A stretch of DNA of 64,000 bases from Caenimonas koreensis DSM 17982. Lineage in GTDB: Bacteria; Pseudomonadota; Gammaproteobacteria; Burkholderiales; Burkholderiaceae_C. Below are positions 28,152 to 37,749 of this stretch, in pieces. The translations under genes were made by a program, and so were the position numbers. The stretch lies in assembly GCF_009646335.1 (NCBI RefSeq), contig NZ_WJBU01000015.1, forward strand, positions 1 through 64,000. The letters run 5' to 3'. The notes beneath the pieces are model-generated. The model was not told where the DNA came from. It searched no databases and saw only the letters and a program-made list of their open reading frames with translations. The first letter of the stretch is position 1. Each line of letters starts with the position of its first letter.

Positions 28152-28907
28152 TCAGTTGTCGCCGAGCTTGCGAATGGCGTTGCCGAGCATGTCGTCCCAG
28201 CCCTGCACAACTTTTTGCATGGTTTCGAAGTGGCGCATCGAGGTGACGAGCTGCGTCATCTCGCGGGCGGAATTCACGTTCGAGTTCTCCACATAGCCCT
28301 GGCGCAACTGCACTTCGGCGTCGGCCACGGGTTTCATGCCCGTGCCGGGCGCAAAGAGCCCATCGCTCAGGCGCGTCATGGAGGTTGCGTTGTCGAACTC
28401 GACGACTTTGATGCGTGCGAGGGTGGTGGCATCAGCAGCGGTTGATGTGCGCACAGCGCCCGTCACATCGATCACCGGGCTGGCAGTGCCAGGTGTGATC
28501 TCGCCGCCTGTTCCCATCACGGCATGGCCCTTGTCCGTGACAAGGCGGCCCCGTGCGTCGACATGGAAGGTGCCGTTGCGCGTGTAGGCAGGGCCGTCAC
28601 CGGTCATGACTTCGAAGAAGCCCTTGCCGGCGAGAGCGAGGTCGAACGGCTGGCCGGTGAACTTCAGTGTGCCGACGCGGCTGTCGCTCGTTGACTCGAT
28701 GCGCGCGAGCGGCATCGCGATGGTGTCGGCTGCGGTTGCATCCATCGCGCCTAGCTGCGAGGCGAAGCTTGCGACCACTGGCGCTTGCGTCGTGATGCCG
28801 CGCTTGTAGCCCGGCGTCAATGTGTTGGCGAGGTTCATCGCCACCTGTTCAACACGCGCCATGTCGCCTTGCATGCTCTGCAGGCTGATGCCAAGAATCT
28901 CATTCAT
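28152..28907 (-). CDS. flgF: Flagellar rod protein FlgF
   Basis: A 251-residue FlgF/FlgG-family rod protein (ISLQSMQGDMARVEQVAMNLANTLTPGYKRG at the N-terminus; LRQGYVENSNVNSAREMTQLVTSMRHFETMQKVVQ at the C-terminus). As the upstream member of a flgF-flgG pair and the more divergent one, it is best called FlgF. It starts 10 nt after flhA. Confidence 0.87.
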   Translation of the reverse strand: MNEILGISLQSMQGDMARVEQVAMNLANTLTPGYKRGITTQAPVVASFASQLGAMDATAADTIAMPLARIESTSDSRVGTLKFTGQPFDLALAGKGFFEVMTGDGPAYTRNGTFHVDARGRLVTDKGHAVMGTGGEITPGTASPVIDVTGAVRTSTAADATTLARIKVVEFDNATSMTRLSDGLFAPGTGMKPVADAEVQLRQGYVENSNVNSAREMTQLVTSMRHFETMQKVVQGWDDMLGNAIRKLGDN

Positions 28908-28917
28908 GTGATGGCTT

Positions 28918-30972
28918 TCAAATCGTGACCACGCTGTACGACTTCAGGTCGATGGTCTGGGGGATTTCGGTGAGTGAGAGCACGCGCAAGTGCGGAATCG
29001 CGCGCTCGCACAGGGCGCGGATGTGCCGGCGCAAATCGGGTGCGCACAGCACCACGGGCAGCAGGTTGTTCTTCATCATCTGCTCGGCCTGCTGCATCAG
29101 CCGGCTCATGAATTGCTCGGCCAGGCGCGGCTCCAGCGCGTAGGCGCGGTTGTCGGATTGCGCCGATTGCAGGCCTTGCAGGAGACGGCTTTCGATCATC
29201 GGATCGAGCGTCATGACTTGCAGCGATGTCGCTTCACCCAGCAGGCCCTGACAGATGGCATGGCCCAGGCGCTGGCGAACGAATTCGGTCAACAGGCTGG
29301 TGTCTTTGGTGTGGCGTCCGCAGTCGGCGAGCGTTTCCAGAATTGCATCGATGTGGCGGATCGACACCTTCTCGCGCAGCAGGTTCTGCAGCACCTTCTG
29401 AACGTCACTCACCGACAGGACCGTGGGGATGAGTTCCTCGACGAGGCCGGGCTGGCTCTGCCGCACGCGCGCGAGCAGGCGGTCGGTTTCGGCGCGCGTG
29501 AGCAGCGTCGCGGATTCGCGGCGCAGGATTTCGGTCAGGTGCGTCATGAGCACCGTGGGGCCATCGACGAGCGTGAACTTGGCGGCCGCAGCAGCAAGGC
29601 GCTGCTCTTCATCGATCCAGAGCGCGGGCAACCCGTAAGTAGGGTCGCGCGTCACCTCGCCGGGAATGCTGCGCACGTCGCCCGCGGGATGGATCGCGAG
29701 CCATTGCGCGATGCGCGCCTCGCCGCGAGCCAGGGCAGCGCCGTCGACATTGATCTCGTATTTGTCTGCCGCCAGACGGGTGGAGTGCTTGAAGCGAACA
29801 CGCGGAAGCACCAGCCCGAAGTCCAGGGCGTGCTGCTTGCGAAACGCCTTGATGCGGTCCATGAACAGGCCGTCTGTCTGCGTGACCAGCGTGACCCAGT
29901 TGCTGCCGACGTGGACTTCAATGGGCTCGACCGGCAGCGTTGCGTAGGGGTCGTCGCCGGTGGCTGATTTGTCTGGATCAGAGTCGGCCTCGCTAGCGGA
30001 TTCGTCGGCATTCGACTTCTGTGCGCGATGTGCAATGAACGCGACGGCCAGCACACCTGCGAGCAACGTCAGCGTTGGCAACGCCGGGATGCCGGGCAGC
30101 AGCAACAGTCCGCACAACGCCCCCGCTACAAGCAGCAAGGTCTTCGGGAATGACGTGATCTGCTTGAGCGCCTGCTTGCTCAGGTTGGCATCCGATGCCG
30201 AGCGCGTGACGATGATGCCGGTGCCCACCGCGATGACGAGTGCGGGCACTTGCGTCACGATGCCGTCGCCAATCGTGAGCAGCGTGTACGTCTGCAGCGC
30301 CTGCCCCCATGGGATGTGGTGTTGCATCACGCCGATCAGCAAGCCGCCGATGATGTTGATCAAAAGAATGACGATGCCTGCAATCGCGTCGCCCTTGACG
30401 AATTTGCTGGCGCCGTCCATCGCGCCATAGAAGCCCGCTTCTTTCTCGATGTTCTTGCGGCGGCGCTGCGCCTCGGCCTGATCGATGAAGCCCATGTTCA
30501 AGTCAGCGTCAATGCTCATCTGCTGGCCGGGCATGCTGTCGAGCGTGAAGCGCGCCGCAACTTCCGACACGCGTTGCGCACCACTGGTGACCACGACGTA
30601 CTGCACCACGATGAGGATCAAAAAGACGATCAGGCCGATGACGTAGTTGCCGCCCACGACATACGCACCCACGGCGCCGATCACTTTGCCTGCGTTGCCG
30701 TCGGACAGGATCAGCCGCGTGGCCGCGACGTTGAGTGACAGGCGAAAGAGTGTTGCGATCAGCAGGAGCGACGGAAACGTGGAGAACTCCACCGGCCGCG
30801 CCATATAGAACGTCAGCAACAGGATCAGGAAGGCAAAGCAGAAATTCGCAAGGATCAGGAAGTCGAGCAGCGCGCTCGGGATCGGCGCGAAGAGCACCAC
30901 GAGCACGCCGAGCACCAGCATCACCAACGCGATGTCGCTGTGCTTGCCGAAGAAGGTCTGCAGCGCTTTCAC
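28918..30972 (-). CDS. flhA: Flagellar export gate protein FlhA
   Basis: The GTG at 30972 overlaps the flhB stop (GTGA) and gives 684 residues, the normal FlhA length. The N-terminal half has about eight membrane helices and the FHIPEP signature RLSLNVAATRLIL. The C-terminal cytoplasmic ring domain (from about PIEVHVGSNWV) binds chaperone-substrate complexes. FlhA uses the proton gradient for export. Confidence 0.97.
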   Translation of the reverse strand: MKALQTFFGKHSDIALVMLVLGVLVVLFAPIPSALLDFLILANFCFAFLILLLTFYMARPVEFSTFPSLLLIATLFRLSLNVAATRLILSDGNAGKVIGAVGAYVVGGNYVIGLIVFLILIVVQYVVVTSGAQRVSEVAARFTLDSMPGQQMSIDADLNMGFIDQAEAQRRRKNIEKEAGFYGAMDGASKFVKGDAIAGIVILLINIIGGLLIGVMQHHIPWGQALQTYTLLTIGDGIVTQVPALVIAVGTGIIVTRSASDANLSKQALKQITSFPKTLLLVAGALCGLLLLPGIPALPTLTLLAGVLAVAFIAHRAQKSNADESASEADSDPDKSATGDDPYATLPVEPIEVHVGSNWVTLVTQTDGLFMDRIKAFRKQHALDFGLVLPRVRFKHSTRLAADKYEINVDGAALARGEARIAQWLAIHPAGDVRSIPGEVTRDPTYGLPALWIDEEQRLAAAAAKFTLVDGPTVLMTHLTEILRRESATLLTRAETDRLLARVRQSQPGLVEELIPTVLSVSDVQKVLQNLLREKVSIRHIDAILETLADCGRHTKDTSLLTEFVRQRLGHAICQGLLGEATSLQVMTLDPMIESRLLQGLQSAQSDNRAYALEPRLAEQFMSRLMQQAEQMMKNNLLPVVLCAPDLRRHIRALCERAIPHLRVLSLTEIPQTIDLKSYSVVTI

Positions 30973-32072
30973 GGCGCCACCTCTGCCAGCGCGTTCCTGC
31001 CGTTCGCCATGCGCGCGTCGCGCATGGCGAAGACCCACACCAGGATTCGTGCAACCTGCGAATACAGCTGCGCGGGAACATGCTGGTCGACTTCGAGCGA
31101 GCGATAGAGCTCGCGCGCCAGCGGCGGGTTCTGCACGATCGGGATGTTGTGACGCGCGGCAATCGTGCGCATGCTCGCGGCCAGCGTGCCCGCGCCCTTG
31201 GCGACCATTTGCGGGGAATGCATTTGCCCGTGCACGTAGCGCAGTGCCACGGCAACGTGCGTCGGGTTGGTCAGCAGCACATCGGCTTGTGCGGTGTGCC
31301 GCACGGCCATGCTGCGCTTCAAGGCCTCGCGCCGCAACTCGCGCAGGCGCGCACGGATTCGCGGATCGCCTTCGCGGTGGCGGTTCTCGTCTTTCATCTC
31401 GCGCCGGCTCATGCGCATCTTCTGGCTGAATTCGCGGCGCGTGAAGGCGTAGTCGGCCGCGGCGATCAGGCACAGCATGAGCGCGAGCTTCAGCGCGGTG
31501 GCTGCGACGTCGTCCATCACGGTGTGGGCGAGCGTTGCAGCCGGCAGGGCCGAGAGGTGAAAGAACTGCGGCACCAGCGCCTTGAGCGCGTGATAGATGA
31601 CCACCGACAGCAGCAGCAATTTCACGATGGCGCGTGCGCCGTCGAAAAGCGTGCGGGCTGAAAAAACTTTCTTGAAACCGTTGACCGGATTGAGGCGATC
31701 GAAATCCGGCTTGACGGGTTCTGCCGAGGCAATCGGGCCTGTCTGTACCAGTGTTGACACGATCGCAGCCAGCATCAAGGCGCCCAGGAACGGGGCAAGC
31801 ATCGACATGCCCTCGCTGATGACCTTTGAAACAATCCGCCAGAGGTTCGCTGCACTCGGATCGAGACGCGCCGCCTGTGAGAGCAGCTGATGGTCGAAGC
31901 GGAATTGCGCCGCCAGGCCGTCCCATCCTTGCCAGTAAAGGTATGCCGCTGCCGTGGTGAAAACGACAGCGGAGACCACTTCGGTGCTCTTGCCGACCTG
32001 GCCCTTGTCACGCGCCTTTTGCAGCTTGTAGGGCGTGGCGGCTTCGTTGCGATCGAGGTCTTGCTCGGCCAT
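30969..32072 (-). CDS. flhB: Flagellar export switch protein FlhB
   Basis: The ATG at 32072 (MAEQDLDRNEAATPYKLQKARDKGQV) overlaps the fliR stop and gives 367 residues. Four membrane helices precede the cytoplasmic domain with the autocleavage motif NPTH (VLLTNPTHVAVALRY, about residue 268). Cleavage switches export from hook to filament substrates. A retained NPTH suggests the switch still works here. Confidence 0.96.
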   Translation of the reverse strand: MAEQDLDRNEAATPYKLQKARDKGQVGKSTEVVSAVVFTTAAAYLYWQGWDGLAAQFRFDHQLLSQAARLDPSAANLWRIVSKVISEGMSMLAPFLGALMLAAIVSTLVQTGPIASAEPVKPDFDRLNPVNGFKKVFSARTLFDGARAIVKLLLLSVVIYHALKALVPQFFHLSALPAATLAHTVMDDVAATALKLALMLCLIAAADYAFTRREFSQKMRMSRREMKDENRHREGDPRIRARLRELRREALKRSMAVRHTAQADVLLTNPTHVAVALRYVHGQMHSPQMVAKGAGTLAASMRTIAARHNIPIVQNPPLARELYRSLEVDQHVPAQLYSQVARILVWVFAMRDARMANGRNALAEVAP

Positions 32073-32902
32073 CAGCGCACCGCCGTTGCCGCCGCAGGTG
32101 CGGCTGAAAAGATGCCGTCCCATGTGCGGTAGATCGAGCCATACACGCGGTTCAGGGCTGCGCCCATGCCACCGACCCAGAGCGAAAGCGCGACCAGGCC
32201 CACGATGATCTTCACCGGCATGCCTATGACGAACATGTTCATCTGCGGCAGGTTGCGGGCCACGACACCAAGCGCGAGCTCGACGAGCAGCAGGCACACG
32301 ACGACGGGCGCGGCAAGCGCGAAGCCCAGTGAGAACAGCGCACCCGCCTGCTTGATGATCCACGGCGCGCTGGCGCTGATGGGCCACGCATGGCCGAGGG
32401 GAAAGCGTTCGAGGCTGAATGCAATGCCGCGCAGCAGTGCATGAGGTCCATCCGCCAGGAAGAAGACGACGACGCCGAGCTTGTCGAATGCGGATGTCAG
32501 CACCGGAATCTGGCGCCGTGTGAGCGGGTCGAATACCTGCGCCATGCCAAAGCCGACCTGCTGGTCGACGAGCCGGCCGGCAAAGCTGATGGCGGCGAAT
32601 GCCGTGATGATTCCGAGGGCCAGGGTGGCGCCCAGTGAGAGTTCGAAGAAGCAGGCCGCGACAAGCTCGCCTGTTTGCAAAGAGAGCGCAGCCGTCATCG
32701 ACTCACTCGGGACGCCGAGCGCCAGCGCAGCAGCCAGTGCAACGACGAGCAAAACGCGAACAACGCCCGGAACGCTGAACGCAGCAAGCAGCGGCGTCAT
32801 TGCGAAGACGGCGGCCAGTCGCAGCGAAAGCAGGAACACCGCGAGGATGTAGCCCTGGTCAGGGATCGCGCTCCAAAGGGCCTGTTGAAGTTCGGCAAAC
32901 AT
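32072..32902 (-). CDS. fliR: Flagellar export gate protein FliR
   Basis: A 276-residue polytopic membrane protein with about six helices and the FliR motifs ISFAGRLVDQQVGFGMAQVFDP and LVELALGVVARNLPQMNMFVIGMPVKI. It assembles with FliP and FliQ into the export pore. It starts 12 nt after fliQ and overlaps flhB. Confidence 0.95.
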   Translation of the reverse strand: MFAELQQALWSAIPDQGYILAVFLLSLRLAAVFAMTPLLAAFSVPGVVRVLLVVALAAALALGVPSESMTAALSLQTGELVAACFFELSLGATLALGIITAFAAISFAGRLVDQQVGFGMAQVFDPLTRRQIPVLTSAFDKLGVVVFFLADGPHALLRGIAFSLERFPLGHAWPISASAPWIIKQAGALFSLGFALAAPVVVCLLLVELALGVVARNLPQMNMFVIGMPVKIIVGLVALSLWVGGMGAALNRVYGSIYRTWDGIFSAAPAAATAVR

Positions 32903-32914
32903 GTTCGCGGCCGC

Positions 32915-33181
32915 CTAGAACATCGACGGGATTTGCGTCCACAGGCGCGTGGTGAACTGGGACAGCGTGCGCAGCATCCACGGCCCAAAGACAACGAGGC
33001 AAATGCCTGCGGTCACCAGCTTCGGCACGAAGGTCAGGGACATTTCCTGCACCTGCGTGACGACTTGCAAGACACTGATCGCCAGACCCACCAGCATGAC
33101 CAGCCCCAGCACGGGCAGGCACACGAGCAGGCCAGTCCAGAACAGGTCGGCCATCATCGAGATGGCGAGATCCGAATGCAT
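32915..33181 (-). CDS. fliQ: Flagellar export gate protein FliQ
   Basis: An 88-residue, two-helix membrane protein (LFWTGLLVCLPVLGLVMLVGLAISVLQVVTQVQEMSLTFVPKL, then a second helix). It is the first gene of the flagellar operon. The ATG at 33181 is preceded by AGAAAG about 7 nt upstream. Confidence 0.95.
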   Translation of the reverse strand: MHSDLAISMMADLFWTGLLVCLPVLGLVMLVGLAISVLQVVTQVQEMSLTFVPKLVTAGICLVVFGPWMLRTLSQFTTRLWTQIPSMF

Positions 33182-33245
33182 TGAAGTCTTTCTTGGGGGA
33201 TTGATGCGAACGCATCCAAAAGCAGCGCGGATTATGAAAAATGAA

Positions 33246-33283
33246 ACCTAAACTTGTAACAAGACTTAGGTATTTGGCCAAAT
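33246..33283. promoter_or_regulatory. Two adjacent dyads upstream of the flagellar operon
   Basis: At 33246-33271 an outer repeat ACCTAA/TTAGGT encloses an inner CTTGT-A-ACAAG palindrome. Directly after it, 33272-33283 is a perfect 12-bp palindrome (ATTTGGCCAAAT). They lie 65-100 bp upstream of fliQ in the AT-rich 33182-33323 gap. A CATAAT -10-like hexamer on the minus strand lies about 10 bp downstream of the first dyad. The layout fits an operator-controlled promoter for the whole operon. No sigma-54 GG-N10-GC element was seen. Confidence 0.5.
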
Positions 33284-33380
33284 CATGTGACCATTTTTAC
33301 TAAAAAAATGTCTGAAACTTCATATGTATTGCGTAGCCGCTTTGGCTGCGTGCCTGCCCCAACCTTTGAAAATCGTGTTC

Positions 33381-34268
33381 ATGAATCCAGACTCCGCCAC
33401 CAGCCGATTGACGCGCCTGGAGCCACTGCTCGCGCAGGATCCCCAAAACCTTCTGCTTCTGGCGGATGCGACGGACGCTGCTATGGCCGCAGGCGCTTTG
33501 GCCCGTGCCGAAGAGTTGGTTGCTTGTGGCCTTGAACTGTCCGCAGGCGGTGCGGCATGGCAATTCAGGCGGGCGACGCTTCGCATCGCGCAGCGACAGC
33601 TCGACGAAGCGCGCGCCATCCTGGCTTCATTGGCGGCCGCTGACGACGCGGGGCATCCCGCCATCGTCCATAACCTGGCCTACATCGAATTCCTGCAGGG
33701 CCACCACGCCGCGAGTGCAGCGGTTCTGCGGCCATGGGTGGATGGCCCGTCCAGCTCGACGGCTTCGGCCACAGCACCCGCGACGCAGGCGCTGTGGTTG
33801 CGTTCACTCCACCACATGGGTTCGCTCGAAGAAGCGTGGGCCTGGACGCAAAAGCAGCTGCTGGGCGCAACGCTGAGCGCAAGGGGTGCAGCCGTAGCCA
33901 GTCTCATCGCGCTGGAGCGCTCGGATGTCGATGCCGCCAACCGACTGGCGCAGCAGGCGCTTGATGGCGGCGTGCGCGAGATCGAGCCGCTGGTCGCGCG
34001 CGCTGGCGCGGCGCTGGCGGCCCGCGACACTGCGCTGGCCAAGGGCCTGTTCAACGAAGCGCTGCTGCTCAATCCTGCAGACGCTCGCAGCTGGTCCGGC
34101 CTGGGTCTGGCGGCCATGCTTGACCATGACTTTGCCGCGGCGAAGGCGGCGTTTGAAAAGGCCGTTGCCACGGGTCGGGGCGGAGCCGACTCGCTGCAGG
34201 GCCTGGCGTGGGCGCAAGAGCTCCTGCGCCGCGCCGGCCTGCCAACCGGGCCGGTCGACAGGCACTGA
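33381..34268 (+). CDS. Tetratricopeptide-repeat protein
   Basis: From the ATG at 33381 (MNPDSATSRLTRLEPLL) the product has 295 residues. An in-frame start at 33324 would add 19. Helical TPR-like repeats run throughout, for example LARAEELVACGLELSAGG, LDEARAILASLAAAD and the last clear pair LAKGLFNEALLLNPADARSWSGLGLAAMLDHDFAAAKAAFEKAV. No signal peptide is evident, so it is likely cytoplasmic. It is divergent from the flagellar operon across the shared regulatory gap; a flagellar link is possible but unproven. Confidence 0.8.
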   Translation: MNPDSATSRLTRLEPLLAQDPQNLLLLADATDAAMAAGALARAEELVACGLELSAGGAAWQFRRATLRIAQRQLDEARAILASLAAADDAGHPAIVHNLAYIEFLQGHHAASAAVLRPWVDGPSSSTASATAPATQALWLRSLHHMGSLEEAWAWTQKQLLGATLSARGAAVASLIALERSDVDAANRLAQQALDGGVREIEPLVARAGAALAARDTALAKGLFNEALLLNPADARSWSGLGLAAMLDHDFAAAKAAFEKAVATGRGGADSLQGLAWAQELLRRAGLPTGPVDRH

Positions 34269-34270
34269 CG

Positions 34271-34687
34271 CTAACCCGGCGAGGCGTAGCCGTCCGCATT
34301 CGTGGCGTCAGCTGTCTGAAGCAGAAATTTCGCCGCCTGTTGCGCGGCGAGCGCAATCTCGGCGTCGCTGTCCAGCTGATGCTCGACATGGTCGAGCATC
34401 ACCGCAAAGTTCGGGTCATTGGCGATATCCGGACCAAGCTCGGCCATGACCACGGTCTCCAGAAACATGCGCAGCGCCTTGCTGGCGCGATCCGGGTCGT
34501 CGCGCCCGATGGAGCGAATGCGCACAGCCACAGCGGACGAAAGATCGCCGGATGCGTGCGCCACCTGCGGCTTGCGCCGGGTTCGCGCGCCGGACGCAAC
34601 CTTGCCGCCTGCGCGCCTGGAGCGCGCGAAGCCCACCTGCGCCCGGATGAGCGCGGCGAGCTGGCTGGCTGGATCGACTGCCGTCAC
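34271..34687 (-). CDS. Unrecognised small protein
   Basis: The GTG start gives 138 residues. The first 55 are basic (RRAGGK, RTRRKPQ). The rest is acidic and helical (ALRMFLETVVMAELGPDI, DPNFAVMLDHVEHQLDSD, IALAAQQAAKFLLQ). It converges with the TPR gene, 2 nt apart. I do not recognise the family. The helical C-terminus and the nearby flagellar operon allow a rod-binding or secretion-accessory role, but no FlgJ motif is present. Confidence 0.6.
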   Translation of the reverse strand: MTAVDPASQLAALIRAQVGFARSRRAGGKVASGARTRRKPQVAHASGDLSSAVAVRIRSIGRDDPDRASKALRMFLETVVMAELGPDIANDPNFAVMLDHVEHQLDSDAEIALAAQQAAKFLLQTADATNADGYASPG

Positions 34688-34826
34688 TTGAAGTCCTTCT
34701 CTTTCTGATCTTGCGCAGTTGATCTTAGGGGAATCGGTGCGCGGTCCGCGGGGCTAAAATTGACGCCGCCCCAGCGCCGTTGTGCTGACCGTGGCGCCCA
34801 TCAATCCCTCTAGTCTGGACTTCACC

Positions 34827-35891
34827 ATGCCTCTCGTTTCCATGCGCGAACTGCTGGACCATGCCGCCGAGAACGGCTATGGCATTCCGGCCTTCAACGT
34901 CAACAACCTCGAACAGGTCCAGGCCGTGATGGAAGCAGCGAAGGAGACCGGTGCGCCGGTCATTCTTCAGGCTTCCGCCGGTGCCCGCAAATATGCGGGC
35001 GAGCCGTTTATCAAGCACCTGATCCTGGCCGCGCTTGAGTCGTACCCGGACATTCCACTTGTCATGCACCAGGACCACGGCCAGTCACCCGCTGTATGCG
35101 AAGGCGCTATCGGCCTGGGCTTCTCGTCGGTGATGATGGACGGCAGCCTTGAAGCCGACGGCAAGACCATCGCGAGCTACGACTACAACGTGGAGGTCAC
35201 GCGCAAGGTTGTTGACATGGCTCACAAGTCGGGCGTCACGGTCGAAGGCGAGCTGGGCTGCCTCGGTTCGCTGGAGACGATGAAGGGCGACAAGGAAGAC
35301 GGCCACGGCACTGATTCGACGATGACCCGCGAGCAACTGCTCACCGACCCCGAGCAAGCCGCCGATTTCGTCAAGCGTACGCAACTCGACGCGCTGGCCA
35401 TCGCCATCGGCACGAGCCACGGCGCCTACAAGTTCTCGCGCAAGCCCACGGGCGACATCCTTGCCATCGACCGCATCCGCGAAATCAACAAGCGCATTCC
35501 CAACACGCACCTGGTGATGCACGGCTCGTCGTCGGTGCCGCAGGAGTTGCTGGCCATGATCAACCAGTACGGCGGCAAGATGAAGGAAACGTACGGTGTG
35601 CCGGTCGAGGAAATCCAGGAAGCGATCAAGTTCGGCGTGCGCAAGATCAACATCGACACCGACATTCGCCTGGCCATGACGGGCGCGGTGCGCAAGTTCC
35701 TGGCCGAGAACCTCGACAAGTTCGATATGCGCGACTGGATGAAGCCCGCGCGTGAGGCCGCCAAGCAAGTCTGCAAGGCGCGCTACCTGCAGTTCGGCTG
35801 CGAAGGCCAGGCCGCGAAGGTCAAGACGCATTCGCTGCAAGTTGTGGCCAAGAAGTATGAGCAAGGCGAGCTCGCGCAGGTTGTTAATTGA
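34827..35891 (+). CDS. fba: Fructose-bisphosphate aldolase, class II
   Basis: The ATG at 34827 ([27 protein letters not shown]) gives 354 residues, standard for the Calvin/glycolysis-type class II enzyme. Zn ligands and catalytic motifs are visible: [18 protein letters not shown], the GTSHGAYK loop, and HGSSSVPQE. It cleaves fructose-1,6-bisphosphate in glycolysis and gluconeogenesis. A TAAAAT -10-like box lies about 65 nt upstream. Its stop overlaps the TTG start of purC. Confidence 0.96.
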   Translation: MPLVSMRELLDHAAENGYGIPAFNVNNLEQVQAVMEAAKETGAPVILQASAGARKYAGEPFIKHLILAALESYPDIPLVMHQDHGQSPAVCEGAIGLGFSSVMMDGSLEADGKTIASYDYNVEVTRKVVDMAHKSGVTVEGELGCLGSLETMKGDKEDGHGTDSTMTREQLLTDPEQAADFVKRTQLDALAIAIGTSHGAYKFSRKPTGDILAIDRIREINKRIPNTHLVMHGSSSVPQELLAMINQYGGKMKETYGVPVEEIQEAIKFGVRKINIDTDIRLAMTGAVRKFLAENLDKFDMRDWMKPAREAAKQVCKARYLQFGCEGQAAKVKTHSLQVVAKKYEQGELAQVVN

Positions 35892-36796
35892 CCACTGCCG
35901 TCCATACCTCCAATATCACCTCACTTGCGTTGTTGGCGCGCGGCAAGGTGCGCGACAACTATGCGGTGGGCGATGACCGCATCCTGATGGTCGCGAGCGA
36001 CCGGCTCTCGGCCTTCGACGTGATCATGGGCGAGCCGATTCCGGGCAAGGGCGAGCTGCTGACGCAAATGGCGCTGTTCTGGTTCGACAAGCTCGGCCAC
36101 ATCTGCCCCAACCACCTCACGGGCGATTCGCCCGAGAGCGTGGTGAAGGCTGATGAAGTGCCGCAGGTCGCCAATCGCTCGATGCTGGTCAAGCGTCTGA
36201 AGCCGATTCCTGTCGAGGCTGTAGTGCGCGGGTACCTCGCGGGCAGCGGCTGGAAGGAATACCAGGAGTCGCAGTCGGTGTGCGGTGTGAAGCTGCCCGC
36301 TGGCTTGAAGAACGCGAGCAAATTGCCTGAGCCGATTTTCACGCCGGCAGCGAAGGCCGCCATGGGCGAGCACGACGAAAACATCAGCTACGAGCAAGTC
36401 GTGGCGATTGTCGGGCCCGCGCTCGCCGCGCAGATTCGCGACCTGAGCATCCAGATCTACAAGGAAGCGGCGGCCATTGCCCTGACCAAGGGCATGATCA
36501 TTGCCGACACGAAATTCGAATTCGGCCTGGATGAAAAAGGCACGCTCGTACTGATGGACGAGGTCCTCACGCCCGACTCGTCACGCTACTGGCCGGTCGA
36601 AGGTTACGAGGCCGCGTTTCGCGCCGGACAAAATCCGCCGAGCTACGACAAGCAGTTTGTGCGCGACTGGCTTGAGTCTGTGCGTATCGACGGCAAGCCC
36701 TGGGACAAGACGCCGCCCGCGCCGCGCCTGCCGCAAGAGGTCGTTGAAAAAACCGCTGCGAAGTACCGGGAGGCACTGCAACGGCTGAAGGCCTGA
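35888..36796 (+). CDS. purC: SAICAR synthase PurC
   Basis: Phosphoribosylaminoimidazole-succinocarboxamide synthase, step 7 of purine synthesis. The likely start is a TTG at 35888 overlapping the fba stop (TTGA), giving 302 residues. Motifs seen are [49 protein letters not shown] and [15 protein letters not shown]. Coupling to fba by overlap with a weak start may lower its translation relative to the aldolase. Confidence 0.96.
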   Translation: MTTAVHTSNITSLALLARGKVRDNYAVGDDRILMVASDRLSAFDVIMGEPIPGKGELLTQMALFWFDKLGHICPNHLTGDSPESVVKADEVPQVANRSMLVKRLKPIPVEAVVRGYLAGSGWKEYQESQSVCGVKLPAGLKNASKLPEPIFTPAAKAAMGEHDENISYEQVVAIVGPALAAQIRDLSIQIYKEAAAIALTKGMIIADTKFEFGLDEKGTLVLMDEVLTPDSSRYWPVEGYEAAFRAGQNPPSYDKQFVRDWLESVRIDGKPWDKTPPAPRLPQEVVEKTAAKYREALQRLKA

Positions 36797-36812
36797 GCGG
36801 GTCTGGGTCGCG

Positions 36813-37700
36813 TCAGCTCAATACCACGCTCGACAGCCTGCGCCGGTAGGTCGCCACCACCGGATCATCCGGCGGGATCTGCCCCTCGGCGACTTTGGGT
36901 TTGGGCGGCTCGATGATGTCGAGCACGGCAATGTAGGTCTTGCGCGCGAGGTCATCGCTCCATGACTTGTCGCGCATCAGGATTTCCAGCAACTCGTCCA
37001 TCGCGTCGGTCCAGTGCTGCTGTGCCATCAGCACCTGCGCGCGGGCATAGCGCGCATCGAAGTCGCGCTTGTTCGCGGCAATGCGCGCGTCGAACTCGGC
37101 AGTGTCCTTGCCGTAAGCGGCGTCCAGGGCGTTCATCCACTTTTGCAGTGAATCGAAGCCACGCACGAGGGATGTCTTGGCGATCACCGGCGCGAACGCA
37201 ACCTTTGCGTCGTCAGTGCGGCCAGCCAGCAGCAGGGCTTTGACGTAGCCAAAACGCGCTTCGTCGTTCGAGGGGTCGGTGGCGACGGCATGCTGCAGCT
37301 TTTCGAGCTGCGCCTCGGGGCCGGCATCTGCCGCGTCGAGTTCGGGCTCGATCTCCTCTTCGGGCATGTCCTCAGCAGGCGGGATGTGCTTGTCGAGGAA
37401 CTCGCGAATCTTGCCTTCGGGTAGTGCGCCCATGAAGCCATCGACGGGCTGGCCGTTCATCAGCAGGATGACGGTGGGAATGCTGCGGATGCCGAATGCC
37501 GAGGCCAGTTGCTGTTCGGCGTCGGAGTCAATCTTGACCAGCTTGAACCGGCCTTCGTAAGCCGTCTCCAGCTTTTCGAGGATCGGCCCGATCACTTTGC
37601 AGGGGCCGCACCAGGTGGCCCAGAAGTCCACCAGCACGGGTTGTGTCATCGAGGCCTGGATGACCTCGGCTTCAAAATTCTCAATGGTGACGTCGATCAT
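36813..37700 (-). CDS. ybbN: Thioredoxin-like co-chaperone (YbbN/CnoX type)
   Basis: Residues 1-110 form a thioredoxin domain with intact CGPC ([23 protein letters not shown]). The C-terminal part is the TPR-like YbbN region ([34 protein letters not shown], then [34 protein letters not shown]). With 295 residues it matches the YbbN/CnoX family, which holds oxidatively damaged clients for chaperones. It converges with purC and diverges from purE. Confidence 0.92.
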   Translation of the reverse strand: MIDVTIENFEAEVIQASMTQPVLVDFWATWCGPCKVIGPILEKLETAYEGRFKLVKIDSDAEQQLASAFGIRSIPTVILLMNGQPVDGFMGALPEGKIREFLDKHIPPAEDMPEEEIEPELDAADAGPEAQLEKLQHAVATDPSNDEARFGYVKALLLAGRTDDAKVAFAPVIAKTSLVRGFDSLQKWMNALDAAYGKDTAEFDARIAANKRDFDARYARAQVLMAQQHWTDAMDELLEILMRDKSWSDDLARKTYIAVLDIIEPPKPKVAEGQIPPDDPVVATYRRRLSSVVLS

Positions 37701-37749
37701 CGGATGGAAGTTGAGTGCAAATCGTAAAATTCAACCTTTAGGGGCACCA

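Noticed and set aside
13191-33181. Reading the cluster as an injectisome (virulence type III secretion)
   Set aside because: FlgB/C/E/F/G rod and hook proteins, P- and L-ring genes and FliA identify it as flagellar.
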